Source of the DNA: Variovorax boronicumulans
GTDB taxonomy: Bacteria > Pseudomonadota > Gammaproteobacteria > Burkholderiales > Burkholderiaceae_C
Assembly: GCF_007677875.1 (NCBI RefSeq)
Contig: NZ_VEDO01000002.1
Coordinates: 186,001-250,000 of the forward strand
DNA: 64,000 nt
Direction of reading: 5' to 3'
The translations under genes and the position numbers were made by a program. The notes under the pieces were generated by a model. That model made no database searches. It saw only the letters and a list, made by a program, of their open reading frames with translations, and was not told the DNA's origin. Position 1 is the stretch's first letter; every line of letters starts with the position of its first letter. This document shows positions 18,460 to 26,941 of this stretch, piece after piece.

Positions 18460-20636
18460 CAGGCCTTCTTGAGGTCGTGGTTCTTGAGCGGCAGATCGCG
18501 GATGCGCTTGCCCGTGGCCGCGAAGATGGCGTTGAGCACGGCCGGCGCCGCCACCGCGATGGTGGGCTCGCCGACCCCGCCCCAGAAGCCGCCCGAGGGC
18601 ACGATCACGGTCTCCACGGCCGGCATCTCGTCCATCTTCAGGACCGGGTAAGTGGAGAAGTTGTCCTGCTCGATGCGGCCATCCTTGACCGTGCACTCGC
18701 CGTACAGCGCGGCCGACAACCCGTAGGCGAACGAACCCTCGACCTGGGCCTCGATCTGCTGCGGGTTGACGGCGTAGCCCGGGTCGGTGGCCGCGACGAT
18801 GCGGTGCACCTTGAGCTTGCCGTCGTCGCTGACCGAGATCTCCGCGCAGGCCGCCACGTAGCTGCCGAAGCCCATGGTCTGCGCCAGGCCGCGGAAGCGC
18901 CCGGCCGGGGCCGGCTTGTCCCAGCCGACCCGATCGGCCACGGCGTTGAGCACCGCGAGGTGTTTGGGATGTTGGGCCATGAGCTTGCGACGCAGGGCCA
19001 GCGGGTCCTGCCTGGTGGCGTGCGCGATCTCGTCGATGAAGCACTCCAGGTAGATCGCGTTCTGGTTCAGGTTCACGCCGCGCCAGAAGCCGGGCGGCAC
19101 GTGCGGGTTGCGCATCGCGTGGTCGACCAGCAGGTGCGGCACGCTGTAGCCGATCGACGCTTCGGGGCCCGGCGCGTTGAGGCCCTGGAACACCACGGGG
19201 TCGCGGCCGTCCTTGATGTTCTGCGGGAAGATGCCGGCCACGATGGACTGGCCCGAGATGCGCATGTGCAGCGCCTGCAATTCGCCCTTGGCGTCCAGCC
19301 CGGCCACCAGGCGGCACTGCGTGACCGGGTGGTACAGGCCATGCTGCATGTCCTCCTCGCGCGACCAGATCAGCTTGACGGGTATCCCTGGCAGCTGTTT
19401 GGCGATGGCCACCGACTGACGCACCCAGTCGTGCACCGCGCCACGCCGGCCGAAGCCGCCTCCCAGGTGGATCTTGTAGACCTCGCACTGCACCGGCGGC
19501 AGGCCGGCGGCCTCGGCCGCTGCGGCCAGCGCGGCCTCGCCGTTCTGCGTGGGCGTCCAGACCTCGCAACGCTCGGGCGTCCAGCGTGCCGTCGCGTTCA
19601 TGGTCTCCATGGTCGCGTGGTTCTGGTGGGGGTAGCTGTAGGTGGCCTCGATGCGGCGTGCGGCGCCGGCCACTGCCGCCCTGGCGTCGCCATTGCGGTT
19701 GCCCACCACGGCCTGCTCGGCCGTGAGGCCGGCCTTGAGCACGTCGGCGAAACCGGCGCTCGAGGCCTGGGCGTGCTGGCCGAAGTCCCACTCGACGGGC
19801 AGGGCGTCCAGAGCCGTCTTGGCCCGCCACCAGGTGTCGGCCACGACGGCCACGGCGTTGTCGCCCACGCGAACGACCTTTCGCACACCGCGGCGCTTCT
19901 CCACGGCGGCGGCGTCGAAGGACTTGAGCGTGCCGCCGAACACGGGGCAGGCCTTGATCGCGGCGTTCAGCAGGCCGGGCATCTGCAGGTCCATGCCGTA
20001 GACCTGCTTGCCCGTGACCTTGTCCACCGTGTCCAGCCGCGCCAGGCGCTTGCCGATGAGCTGCCAGTCTTTCGGATCTTTGAGCGGCACGTCGGCCGGC
20101 GGCTTGAGCCTGCCGGCAGCCGCGGCGACCTTGCCGTAGGTGGTCGTGCGGCCCGTGGGCTGGTGCGTGATCACGCTCTTTGCCGCGCGGCACTCCGCGG
20201 CCGGCACCTTCCAGCCGTCGGCCGCGGCCTGCACGAGCATGACGCGCGCCGTGGCTCCGCCCTTGCGCACGTAGTCGTGCGACTCACGAATGCCGCGGCT
20301 GCCACCCGTCGAGAAATTGCCCCAGGCGCGCTGGCGCGCGAGGTTCTGGCCGGGTGTGGGGTATTCGGTCGTGACCTTGGCCCAGTCGCAATCGAGCTCG
20401 TCGGCCACCATCTGCGCCAGGCCCGTCAGCGTGCCCTGGCCCATCTCGGAGCGCGCGATGCGCACGACCACGGTGTCGTCGGGCTTCACGACGACCCAGG
20501 CGTTGACCTCGTCGGGAAGTGGCGTCTGGGCCAGGCTCTTGCGCGGGATGTGGAAGCCCACGACCAGTGCCCCGGCCGCGGCGGCGGTGCTGCCGATGAA
20601 GCGGCGGCGGGTGGGGGAGAGGGTGGCGACGCTCAC
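18459..20636 (-). CDS. Tat-exported molybdenum hydroxylase large subunit (IorB-like)
   Basis: A 725-residue molybdopterin-binding subunit of the xanthine oxidase family, closest in build to isoquinoline 1-oxidoreductase beta subunits. The N-terminus is a Tat signal (RRRFIGS followed by an Ala-rich helix). Cofactor-binding segments include [11 protein letters not shown], and the catalytic glutamate is in GGVGEPTIA near the C-terminus. It should hydroxylate or oxidise an organic substrate (N-heterocycle or aldehyde) in the periplasm. The substrate cannot be told from sequence. It overlaps the [2Fe-2S] subunit gene by four bases and soxX by one. Confidence 0.9.
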   Translation of the reverse strand: MSVATLSPTRRRFIGSTAAAAGALVVGFHIPRKSLAQTPLPDEVNAWVVVKPDDTVVVRIARSEMGQGTLTGLAQMVADELDCDWAKVTTEYPTPGQNLARQRAWGNFSTGGSRGIRESHDYVRKGGATARVMLVQAAADGWKVPAAECRAAKSVITHQPTGRTTTYGKVAAAAGRLKPPADVPLKDPKDWQLIGKRLARLDTVDKVTGKQVYGMDLQMPGLLNAAIKACPVFGGTLKSFDAAAVEKRRGVRKVVRVGDNAVAVVADTWWRAKTALDALPVEWDFGQHAQASSAGFADVLKAGLTAEQAVVGNRNGDARAAVAGAARRIEATYSYPHQNHATMETMNATARWTPERCEVWTPTQNGEAALAAAAEAAGLPPVQCEVYKIHLGGGFGRRGAVHDWVRQSVAIAKQLPGIPVKLIWSREEDMQHGLYHPVTQCRLVAGLDAKGELQALHMRISGQSIVAGIFPQNIKDGRDPVVFQGLNAPGPEASIGYSVPHLLVDHAMRNPHVPPGFWRGVNLNQNAIYLECFIDEIAHATRQDPLALRRKLMAQHPKHLAVLNAVADRVGWDKPAPAGRFRGLAQTMGFGSYVAACAEISVSDDGKLKVHRIVAATDPGYAVNPQQIEAQVEGSFAYGLSAALYGECTVKDGRIEQDNFSTYPVLKMDEMPAVETVIVPSGGFWGGVGEPTIAVAAPAVLNAIFAATGKRIRDLPLKNHDLKKA

Positions 20637-21133
20637 GTCACGCTCCCGTCCACGTGCAAGATCGACAGCCCGGCCGACCTGGTGCTGCCCTGGGCGACGG
20701 CCTTGATCGCCGCGCGCACGCGGTTGTAGGTGCCGCAGCGGCAGATGTTGGTGATGGCTTCATCGATGTCCTGGTCGCTGGGGTTGGGCTTGGTCTTGAG
20801 CAATGCGCTGGCCGCCATGACCATGCCGCACTGGCAGAAGCCGCACTGCGGCACGTCCAGCGCCACCCAGGCCTTTTGCACCGGGTGGGAGCCATCGGGC
20901 GACAGGCCTTCGATGGTGACGATCTTTTCGGTCGGGTCGATGGTGGAAACGGGGCGCACGCAGCTGCGCGTGGGCACGCCGTCCAGGTGCACGGTGCAGG
21001 CGCCGCAGGCCGCGATGCCGCAGCCGTACTTGGTGCCTGTCAAACCGAGCTGCTCGCGCAGCACCCACAGGAGAGGTGTGTCGTCCTCGACATCGACCTC
21101 GCGTTGCACACCGTTCACGTTCAATCGTCGCAT
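20633..21133 (-). CDS. [2Fe-2S] small subunit of molybdenum hydroxylase (IorA-like)
   Basis: A 166-residue iron-sulfur subunit that would pass electrons out of the molybdenum site. It has a plant-ferredoxin-type cluster motif, [13 protein letters not shown], and the helical second cluster domain with CGFCQCG and CRCGTYNR. There is no signal peptide; it is probably exported folded with the Tat-tagged large subunit. It is the first gene of the cluster, and its Shine-Dalgarno sequence is CAGGAG. The 98-base gap upstream to spoVR must hold the operon promoter; I see only a weak candidate (TTGCAG, 17 bases, TAGCCA) there. Confidence 0.92.
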   Translation of the reverse strand: MRRLNVNGVQREVDVEDDTPLLWVLREQLGLTGTKYGCGIAACGACTVHLDGVPTRSCVRPVSTIDPTEKIVTIEGLSPDGSHPVQKAWVALDVPQCGFCQCGMVMAASALLKTKPNPSDQDIDEAITNICRCGTYNRVRAAIKAVAQGSTRSAGLSILHVDGSVT

Positions 21134-21186
21134 CGGGCGGTCTCCTGGCTATGGCGGTTGGCTGGGAACTGCAACTAGACGCACTC

Positions 21187-21218
21187 GCCCGGCCAAAGTT
21201 CCTCGGAACCGGCCGGGC
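21187..21218. terminator. Strong hairpin after spoVR
   Basis: An 8-base GCCCGGCC/GGCCGGGC stem (21187-21194 with 21211-21218) encloses a second short stem, GTTCC/GGAAC. It lies 14 bases beyond the spoVR stop, upstream of the molybdenum hydroxylase operon. There is no U-tract, so termination is likely but unproven. Confidence 0.5.
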
Positions 21219-21231
21219 AGGGCAGGGGTCT

Positions 21232-22767
21232 TCAGGCCGGGTCGGAAGCGCGTCGGCGGCGGTCCTGGCGGTGTTCAGCCACCAGTTCGACCGAGCCGTC
21301 GGCGTTCTGGCGCTCGAGCCGCACGTTGAAGCCCCACAGCGTGCCCAGGTGCGAGAGCATGGTCGCGGCCGAATCGCCGAGGGGGCGGCGCTGGTGCGCG
21401 AAGTGGCGCAGCGTGAGCGAGCGGTCGCCGCGCAGGTCCACGTTCCAGACCTGGATGTTGGGCTCGCGGCTGCCCAGGTCGTACTGCTCGGAGAGCTGGC
21501 GGCGCAGCGCGCGGTAGCCGGTCTCGTCGTGGATGGCCTGGATCTCCAGCTTGTTGCGGCTGTCGTCGTCCAGCACCGAAAAAAAGCGGAAGTCGCGCAT
21601 GACCTTGGGCGACAGGAACTGTGCGACGAAGCTTTCGTCCTTGAAGTTGTGCATCGCGAAGTCGAAGGTCTTGCGCCAGTCCGATCCCGCGAACTCAGGA
21701 AACCAGGCACGGTCCTCTTCGGTTGGCTCCTCGCAGATGCGGCGGATGTCGCGCCACATCGCGAAGCCCAGCGCGTACACGTTGATGCCCGAGAAATGCG
21801 GGCTGTTGTAGGGCGGCTGGTAGACCACGTTGGTGTGGGACTGCAGGAATTCCATCATGAAGCCGTCCGACAACTGTCCTTGGTCGTACAGCGTGTTCAG
21901 GATGGTGTAGTGCCAGTAAGTGGCCCAGCCCTCGTTCATGACCTGGGTCTGGCGCTGTGGATAGAAGTACTGGCCGATCTTGCGCACGATGCGCACCACC
22001 TCGCGCTGCCAGGGCTCCAGCAGCGGCGCGTGCTTCTCGATGAAGTACAGCAGGTTCTCTTCAGGCTCCTTGGGGAAGCGCTCCTCCCTGGCCCGCTGCT
22101 CGGCCTCGTGGCGTGGTGGCAGCGTGCGCCACAGGTCGTTGACCTGCGCCTGCAGGTACTCTTCGCGCTCCTTCTGCCGCAGGGTTTCCTTCTCCAGCGA
22201 CAGGCGCGGCGAGCGCTTGTAGCGGTCCACGCCCACGTTGGTCAGCGCATGGCAGGCGTCGATGAGCCGTTCGACGGCCTCCACGCCATGGCGCTCCTCG
22301 CACTGCGCGATATAGTTCTTGGCGAACACCAGGTAGTCGACGATGGCGTCGGCGCTGGTCCATTGCCTGAACAGGTGGTTGCCCTTGAAGAAGGAGTTGT
22401 GGCCGTAGGCGGCATGGGCGATCACGAGTGCCTGCATGGGCAGCGTGTTCTCGTCCATGAGGTAGGCGATGCAGGGGTTGGAGTTGATGACGATCTCGTA
22501 CGCCAGACCCATCTGCCCGCGCTTGTAGCGGTTCTCGGTCGCCAGGAAATGCTTGCCGAACGACCAGTGGTGGTAGTAGACGGGCATGCCGATGGAGGCG
22601 TAGGCGTCCATCATCTGCTCGGCGCTGATGACCTCGATCTGGTGCGGATAGCAGTCCAGCCCGTAATCGCGCGCCACGCGCGCGATGGCTTCGTCGTACG
22701 CCTCGATCGCCTCGAACGTCCACTCCGAGCCGGCGGGAAGGGGTTTGAACTGGGCCTTGGTCAGCAT
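21232..22767 (-). CDS. SpoVR family protein
   Basis: A 511-residue member of the SpoVR/YcgB family. The name comes from a Bacillus sporulation mutant, but the family is widespread in non-sporulating proteobacteria and its biochemistry is unknown. Typical segments visible are YPHQIEVISAEQMMDAYASIG near the N-terminus, split here as YPHQIEVIS and MMDAYASIGMP, and MNEGWATYWHY in the middle. The ATG at 22767 starts the conserved region. It is the third gene of a prkA, DUF444, spoVR operon, with a 29-base gap upstream. This arrangement is repeatedly seen in bacteria and is linked to nitrogen, stationary-phase and stress responses. Confidence 0.94.
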   Translation of the reverse strand: MLTKAQFKPLPAGSEWTFEAIEAYDEAIARVARDYGLDCYPHQIEVISAEQMMDAYASIGMPVYYHHWSFGKHFLATENRYKRGQMGLAYEIVINSNPCIAYLMDENTLPMQALVIAHAAYGHNSFFKGNHLFRQWTSADAIVDYLVFAKNYIAQCEERHGVEAVERLIDACHALTNVGVDRYKRSPRLSLEKETLRQKEREEYLQAQVNDLWRTLPPRHEAEQRAREERFPKEPEENLLYFIEKHAPLLEPWQREVVRIVRKIGQYFYPQRQTQVMNEGWATYWHYTILNTLYDQGQLSDGFMMEFLQSHTNVVYQPPYNSPHFSGINVYALGFAMWRDIRRICEEPTEEDRAWFPEFAGSDWRKTFDFAMHNFKDESFVAQFLSPKVMRDFRFFSVLDDDSRNKLEIQAIHDETGYRALRRQLSEQYDLGSREPNIQVWNVDLRGDRSLTLRHFAHQRRPLGDSAATMLSHLGTLWGFNVRLERQNADGSVELVAEHRQDRRRRASDPA

Positions 22768-22796
22768 GGGTTTCCCTTGTGCGGCCGGGCAGGAGC

Positions 22797-24068
22797 TCAG
22801 GCCCGGCGCTTGAACAGTTCGCGGAAGACGGGATAGATGTCGGCCAGGTTCGCGATGCGCTGCATCGCAAAGCGACCGGCATGGGCTTCCTGCAGCTTGA
22901 GGTACTCTTCCCAAAGGTTCTGCGGCGGCCCGTCCGTGATCTCGATGTAGGCGAAGTACTGGGTCAGCTCCAGGATCTGGTTGCCCAGGATCTCGCGGCA
23001 GCGCGGCGAGTCGTCGTGCCAGTTGTCGCCGTCCGAGGCCTGGGCGCCATAGATATTCCACAGGCTGCTGGGGTAACGCGCCGCAATGATCTCGTGCATG
23101 AGCGTGAGCGCGCTCGACACCACGGTGCCACCCGATTCGCGCGAGGTGAAGAAGTCGTCCTCGCTGACTTCGCTGGCGACCGTGTGGTGGCGGATGAAGA
23201 CCACCTCGATGTGCTCGTAGTTCCGGTTCAGGAACAGGTAGAGCAGCATGAAGAAGCGCTTGGCCACGTTCTTGCGGCCCTCGTCCATGGAGCCCGAGAC
23301 GTCGAGCAGGCAGAACATCACGGCCTGCGTGGACGGCTTCGGGGTCTTCACGCGGTTGTTGTAGCGCAGGTCGAAGGTGTCGACGAAAGGGATCTGGTCG
23401 ATCTTGGCGCGCAGCTTGGTGATCTCCTTGCGGACGCGCTCGACCTCGGGGTCGTCCTCCGGCAGCTTCTCGCGCAATTCGGCCAGTTCCTTCTCGAGGG
23501 CGCGCAGCTGGGTCAGGTAGGGCCCGCCGATGGCCACGCGCCGGCCGGCCGCGCCGCGCATGGTGCGCGTGAGATTCACGTTGGTCGGCACGCCGGTCTG
23601 CACGAAACCGGCGCGCGTGCGCTTGAACTGCTCGATCTGGGCCAGCTGCTGCTTGACGAGGTTGGGCAGGGCCATCTCGTCGAAGAAGATGTCGAGGAAC
23701 TCGTCCTTGGTCAGCGTGAAGACGAACTCGTCGAGACTCTCGCCCTCGTTGCTGGCCTGGCCCTTGCCGCCGCCACCGCCGCCACCACCTTTGGGCCGGT
23801 CGACTTGGTCGCCCGCATTGAAGCGGTCGTTGCCGGGCCGAACCGCATCCCAGACTCCGCCGCGCCCGTGCTCGAACTGGGGTTCGTCGATGTCCTTGCC
23901 GGGGATGCCGATCTTCTCGCCTTCGTCCAGATCCTTGAGGCCGCGCTTATTGATCGCGTCGGACACGGCCTTGCGGATCTGGCCCTTGAAGCGCCGGATG
24001 AAGCGGCTGCGGTTGACCGAACTCTTGTTCTTGCTGTCGTTACGCCGGTCGACGATGCGCACGGTCAT
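22797..24068 (-). CDS. DUF444 (YeaH/YhbH family) protein with vWA-like MIDAS
   Basis: A 423-residue DUF444 protein. The N-terminal third is basic (RRFKGQIRKAVSDAINKRG). A glycine run occurs near residue 100 (KGGGGGGGGK). The C-terminal part is a von Willebrand A-like domain with the metal-site motif DVSGSM. The family partners with PrkA kinases; in E. coli YeaH acts with YeaG. It lies 12 bases downstream of prkA and 29 upstream of spoVR. Its molecular role is not established; a scaffold or adaptor for the kinase is the usual guess. Confidence 0.93.
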   Translation of the reverse strand: MTVRIVDRRNDSKNKSSVNRSRFIRRFKGQIRKAVSDAINKRGLKDLDEGEKIGIPGKDIDEPQFEHGRGGVWDAVRPGNDRFNAGDQVDRPKGGGGGGGGKGQASNEGESLDEFVFTLTKDEFLDIFFDEMALPNLVKQQLAQIEQFKRTRAGFVQTGVPTNVNLTRTMRGAAGRRVAIGGPYLTQLRALEKELAELREKLPEDDPEVERVRKEITKLRAKIDQIPFVDTFDLRYNNRVKTPKPSTQAVMFCLLDVSGSMDEGRKNVAKRFFMLLYLFLNRNYEHIEVVFIRHHTVASEVSEDDFFTSRESGGTVVSSALTLMHEIIAARYPSSLWNIYGAQASDGDNWHDDSPRCREILGNQILELTQYFAYIEITDGPPQNLWEEYLKLQEAHAGRFAMQRIANLADIYPVFRELFKRRA

Positions 24069-24080
24069 CTAAGGCCTTTC

Positions 24081-26003
24081 TCACGAGGACTTGCGTACGC
24101 GCAGATACCACTCGCACAGCAGGCGGACCTGCTTTTCGGTGTAGCCCTTGGTGATCATGCGGTTCACGAAGTCCGCGTGCTTCTTCTGCTCCTCGCCGCT
24201 GGCCTTGGCATTGAAGGAGATCACAGGCAGCAGCTCCTCAGTGTTCGAGAACATCTTCTTCTCGATCACGGCGCGCAGCTTCTCGTACGAGGTCCAGGCC
24301 GGGTTCTTGCCGTCCTGCCGCGCGCGGGCCCGCAGCACAAAGTTGACGACCTCGTTGCGGAAGTCCTTGGGATTGGAGATGCCAGCCGGTTTTTCGATCT
24401 TCTCGAGCTCGTCGTTGAGCGCGCCACGGTCCAGGATCTCGCCCGTGTTCGGGTCACGGTACTCCTGGTCCTGGATCCAGAAGTCGGCGTAGACCACGTA
24501 GCGGTCGAAGATGTTCTGCCCGTACTCGGAGTAGCTCTCCAGGTATGAGGTCTGGATCTCCTTGCCGATGAACTCGGCGTAGCGCGGCGACAGGAACTCC
24601 TTGATGTAGCGCAGATACTTCTCGCCGACCTCGGGCTGGAATTGCTCCTGCTCGATCTGCTGCTCCAGCACATACATGAGGTGCACCGGATTGGCAGCCA
24701 CCTCGCGGTGGTCGAAGTTGAACACGCGCGAGAGGATCTTGAACGCGAAGCGCGTGGACAGGCCGGTCATGCCCTCATCGACGCCGGCGAAGTCGCGGTA
24801 CTCCTGGAAGCTCTTGGCGCGCGGGTCGGTGTCCTTGAGGTTCTCGCCGTCGTAGACGCGCATCTTGGAGAAGATGGACGAGTTCTCGGGCTCCTTCAGG
24901 CGCGACAGCACCGAGAACTGCGCCAGCATGCGCAGCGTGTCGGGCGCGCAGGGCGCCTCGGCCAGCGAGGAGTTGGTGACCAGTTTCTCGTAGATCTTGA
25001 TCTCGTCGGCCACGCGCAGGCAATAGGGCACCTTGACGATGTAGATCCGGTCGAGGAAGGCCTCGTTGTTGCGGTTGTTGCGGAAGGCCTGCCACTCAGC
25101 TTCGTTCGAGTGGGCCAGGATCAGGCCGTCGAAGGGGATCGCGCCGAAGCCTTCCGTGCCTTTGTAGTTGCCTTCCTGCGTGGCGGTCAGCAGCGGGTGC
25201 AGCACCTTGATCGGTGCCTTGAACATTTCCACGAACTCCAGCACGCCGCGGTTGGACAGGCACAGCCCGCCCGAGTAGGAGTAGGCGTCCGGGTCGTCCT
25301 GCGAATAGGTCTCGAGCTTGCGGATGTCGATCTTGCCGACCAGCGAGGAGATGTCCTGGTTGTTCTCGTCGCCAGGCTCGGTCTTGGACACGGCGATCTG
25401 CTTGAGCACCGAAGGCCGGATCTTCACGACGCGGAACTTGGTGATGTCGCCGCCGAACTCCTGCAGACGTTTGACGGCCCAGGGGCTCATGATGGTGTTG
25501 AGGTAGCGGCGCGGAATGCCGTAGTCGCCTTCCAGGATGCCGGCATCCTCGTTCGCGTCGAACAGGCCCAGCGGCGACTCGTGCACCGGCGAGCCCTTGA
25601 TCGCGTAGAACGGCACCTTCTCGATCAGGTACTTGAGCCGCTCCGCGAGCGACGACTTGCCACCACCCACCGGGCCCAGCAGGTACAGCACCTGCTTCTT
25701 TTCTTCCAGGCCCTGCGCCGCGTGGCGGAAGTAGGCGACGATGCTTTCGATCACCTCTTCCATGCCGTACAGGTCGCGGAACGCCGGATACACCCGGATC
25801 ATCTTGTTGGCGAAGATGCGCGACAGGCGCGGATCCGTGCGCGTGTCCACCAGTTCCGACTCGCCGATCGCCAGCAGCATGCGTTCGGCCACGCTGGCGT
25901 AGGCGGTGGGATCGCGCTTGCACAACTCCAGGTATTCCTGGACCGACATTTCTTCTTCCTGCGCGGCTTCGAATCGGTCCTGGTAACGGGCAAAGATCGA
26001 CAT
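24081..26003 (-). CDS. prkA: PrkA family AAA+ serine protein kinase
   Basis: A 640-residue YeaG/PrkA protein. The N-terminal AAA domain has a Walker A, GPVGGGKSS, at about residue 111. The C-terminal PrkA domain is related to cAMP-dependent kinases, with no classical protein-kinase motifs visible here. It is first in the prkA-DUF444-spoVR operon. An AGGAGA Shine-Dalgarno sequence lies just before the ATG. The 200-base upstream region carries a possible TTGCAA/TATGAT promoter and a 10-base inverted repeat. Homologues respond to nutrient limitation and stress. Confidence 0.95.
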   Translation of the reverse strand: MSIFARYQDRFEAAQEEEMSVQEYLELCKRDPTAYASVAERMLLAIGESELVDTRTDPRLSRIFANKMIRVYPAFRDLYGMEEVIESIVAYFRHAAQGLEEKKQVLYLLGPVGGGKSSLAERLKYLIEKVPFYAIKGSPVHESPLGLFDANEDAGILEGDYGIPRRYLNTIMSPWAVKRLQEFGGDITKFRVVKIRPSVLKQIAVSKTEPGDENNQDISSLVGKIDIRKLETYSQDDPDAYSYSGGLCLSNRGVLEFVEMFKAPIKVLHPLLTATQEGNYKGTEGFGAIPFDGLILAHSNEAEWQAFRNNRNNEAFLDRIYIVKVPYCLRVADEIKIYEKLVTNSSLAEAPCAPDTLRMLAQFSVLSRLKEPENSSIFSKMRVYDGENLKDTDPRAKSFQEYRDFAGVDEGMTGLSTRFAFKILSRVFNFDHREVAANPVHLMYVLEQQIEQEQFQPEVGEKYLRYIKEFLSPRYAEFIGKEIQTSYLESYSEYGQNIFDRYVVYADFWIQDQEYRDPNTGEILDRGALNDELEKIEKPAGISNPKDFRNEVVNFVLRARARQDGKNPAWTSYEKLRAVIEKKMFSNTEELLPVISFNAKASGEEQKKHADFVNRMITKGYTEKQVRLLCEWYLRVRKSS

Positions 26004-26071
26004 CGTTTCTCCTGTGAATTGGGAACAGCTGTCAACGCTTTGGTGGGCGTTTGGCGAGAAGGTTCTGAACC

Positions 26072-26102
26072 ATCATAGTCCTTCCCTGCCACCCGCTTGC
26101 AA
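26072..26102 (-). promoter_or_regulatory. Possible prkA promoter
   Basis: On the minus strand, TTGCAA (26097-26102) and TATGAT (26072-26077) are separated by 19 bases and lie about 70 bases upstream of the prkA start. The spacer is two bases longer than ideal, so this is a weak call. Confidence 0.3.
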
Positions 26103-26111
26103 ACAAATAAG

Positions 26112-26151
26112 CGCGGTGTTGCGGGACATCCAAAACCCTTTCAACACCGCG
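26112..26151. repeat. 10-base inverted repeat upstream of prkA
   Basis: CGCGGTGTTG at 26112-26121 and CAACACCGCG at 26142-26151 are perfect inverted copies with a 20-base spacer. They sit between the serB terminator and the possible prkA promoter. It may be an operator or an additional hairpin; no U-tract follows. Confidence 0.6.
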
Positions 26152-26165
26152 GCGCACGGGCCTGC

Positions 26166-26197
26166 AAAATCGTTCCCCCGCGCCCGTGTGGCGGGGG
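26166..26197 (-). terminator. Probable serB terminator
   Basis: CCCCCGC (26175-26181) pairs with GCGGGGG (26191-26197). Read on the minus strand, the stem is followed by AACGATTTT. It begins 8 bases after the serB stop. Confidence 0.6.
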
Positions 26198-26204
26198 CGG
26201 TTCG

Positions 26205-26918
26205 TCAGTGGCGCAGCAGCTCGAGCAGGCGGTCCAGCCCACCGGTTTCGATCGACACCATAGCCTGCTCGCGCACCCTGGGCTTGGCGTGGTAGGCCAC
26301 CGAAAGACCTGCTTCGCCCATCATCGGCAGATCGTTGGCGCCATCGCCGACCGCGATGCATTGCGCAGGCGCAGCGCCCAGCAGTGAGGCCACTTCCAGC
26401 AGCGTGCGGCGCTTCTCGGCACCGTCGCAGATGTCGCCCCAGGCCTGCGGCACAACGCGGCCCGTCAACAGGCCATCGGCCTCGTCGAGCAGGTTGGAGC
26501 GCGCGAAGTCGATGCCCAGGCGTTCGCGCACGCGGTTGGCGAAGAAGGTGAAGCCGCCCGAGACCAGCAGCACCTTGAGGCCTGCGGCCTTGCACCCGGC
26601 CACGAGTTCGGACGCACCTGGATTCAGGCGCAGGCGTTCGTCATAGACCTGCTGCAGTGCAGCGACCGGCACGCCCTGCAGCAGCGCCACGCGGCGCGTG
26701 AGGCTCTCCTTGAAGTCGCGGATCTCGCCGCGCATCGTGGCCTCGGTGATGGCCGCGACCTCGGCCTTCTTGCCGACCGCGTCGGCGATCTCGTCGATGC
26801 ACTCGATGTTGATCAGCGTCGAATCCATGTCGAACGCGATCAGCTTGAAATCGGACAGCGCCAGCGGCGGCGTGAAGCCGCGGACCACGAGGCCGGGCGC
26901 GAAGGTGGATGCAGTCAT
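26205..26918 (-). CDS. serB: Phosphoserine phosphatase
   Basis: HAD-superfamily phosphatase performing the last step of serine biosynthesis. It is 237 residues, a normal length for SerB without the N-terminal ACT domain found in some species. Motif I is DMDSTLINIE (nucleophile and acid aspartates), followed by a serine motif in VLLVSGGFTFF and motif III/IV GDGANDLPMM. It lies 23 bases downstream of the mfd stop strand-wise neighbour boundary; both genes are on the minus strand, with mfd upstream, so they may be co-transcribed. A terminator follows the gene. Confidence 0.96.
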   Translation of the reverse strand: MTASTFAPGLVVRGFTPPLALSDFKLIAFDMDSTLINIECIDEIADAVGKKAEVAAITEATMRGEIRDFKESLTRRVALLQGVPVAALQQVYDERLRLNPGASELVAGCKAAGLKVLLVSGGFTFFANRVRERLGIDFARSNLLDEADGLLTGRVVPQAWGDICDGAEKRRTLLEVASLLGAAPAQCIAVGDGANDLPMMGEAGLSVAYHAKPRVREQAMVSIETGGLDRLLELLRH

Positions 26919-26941
26919 GGAAGGCTCGGGTTCGGGTGGAT

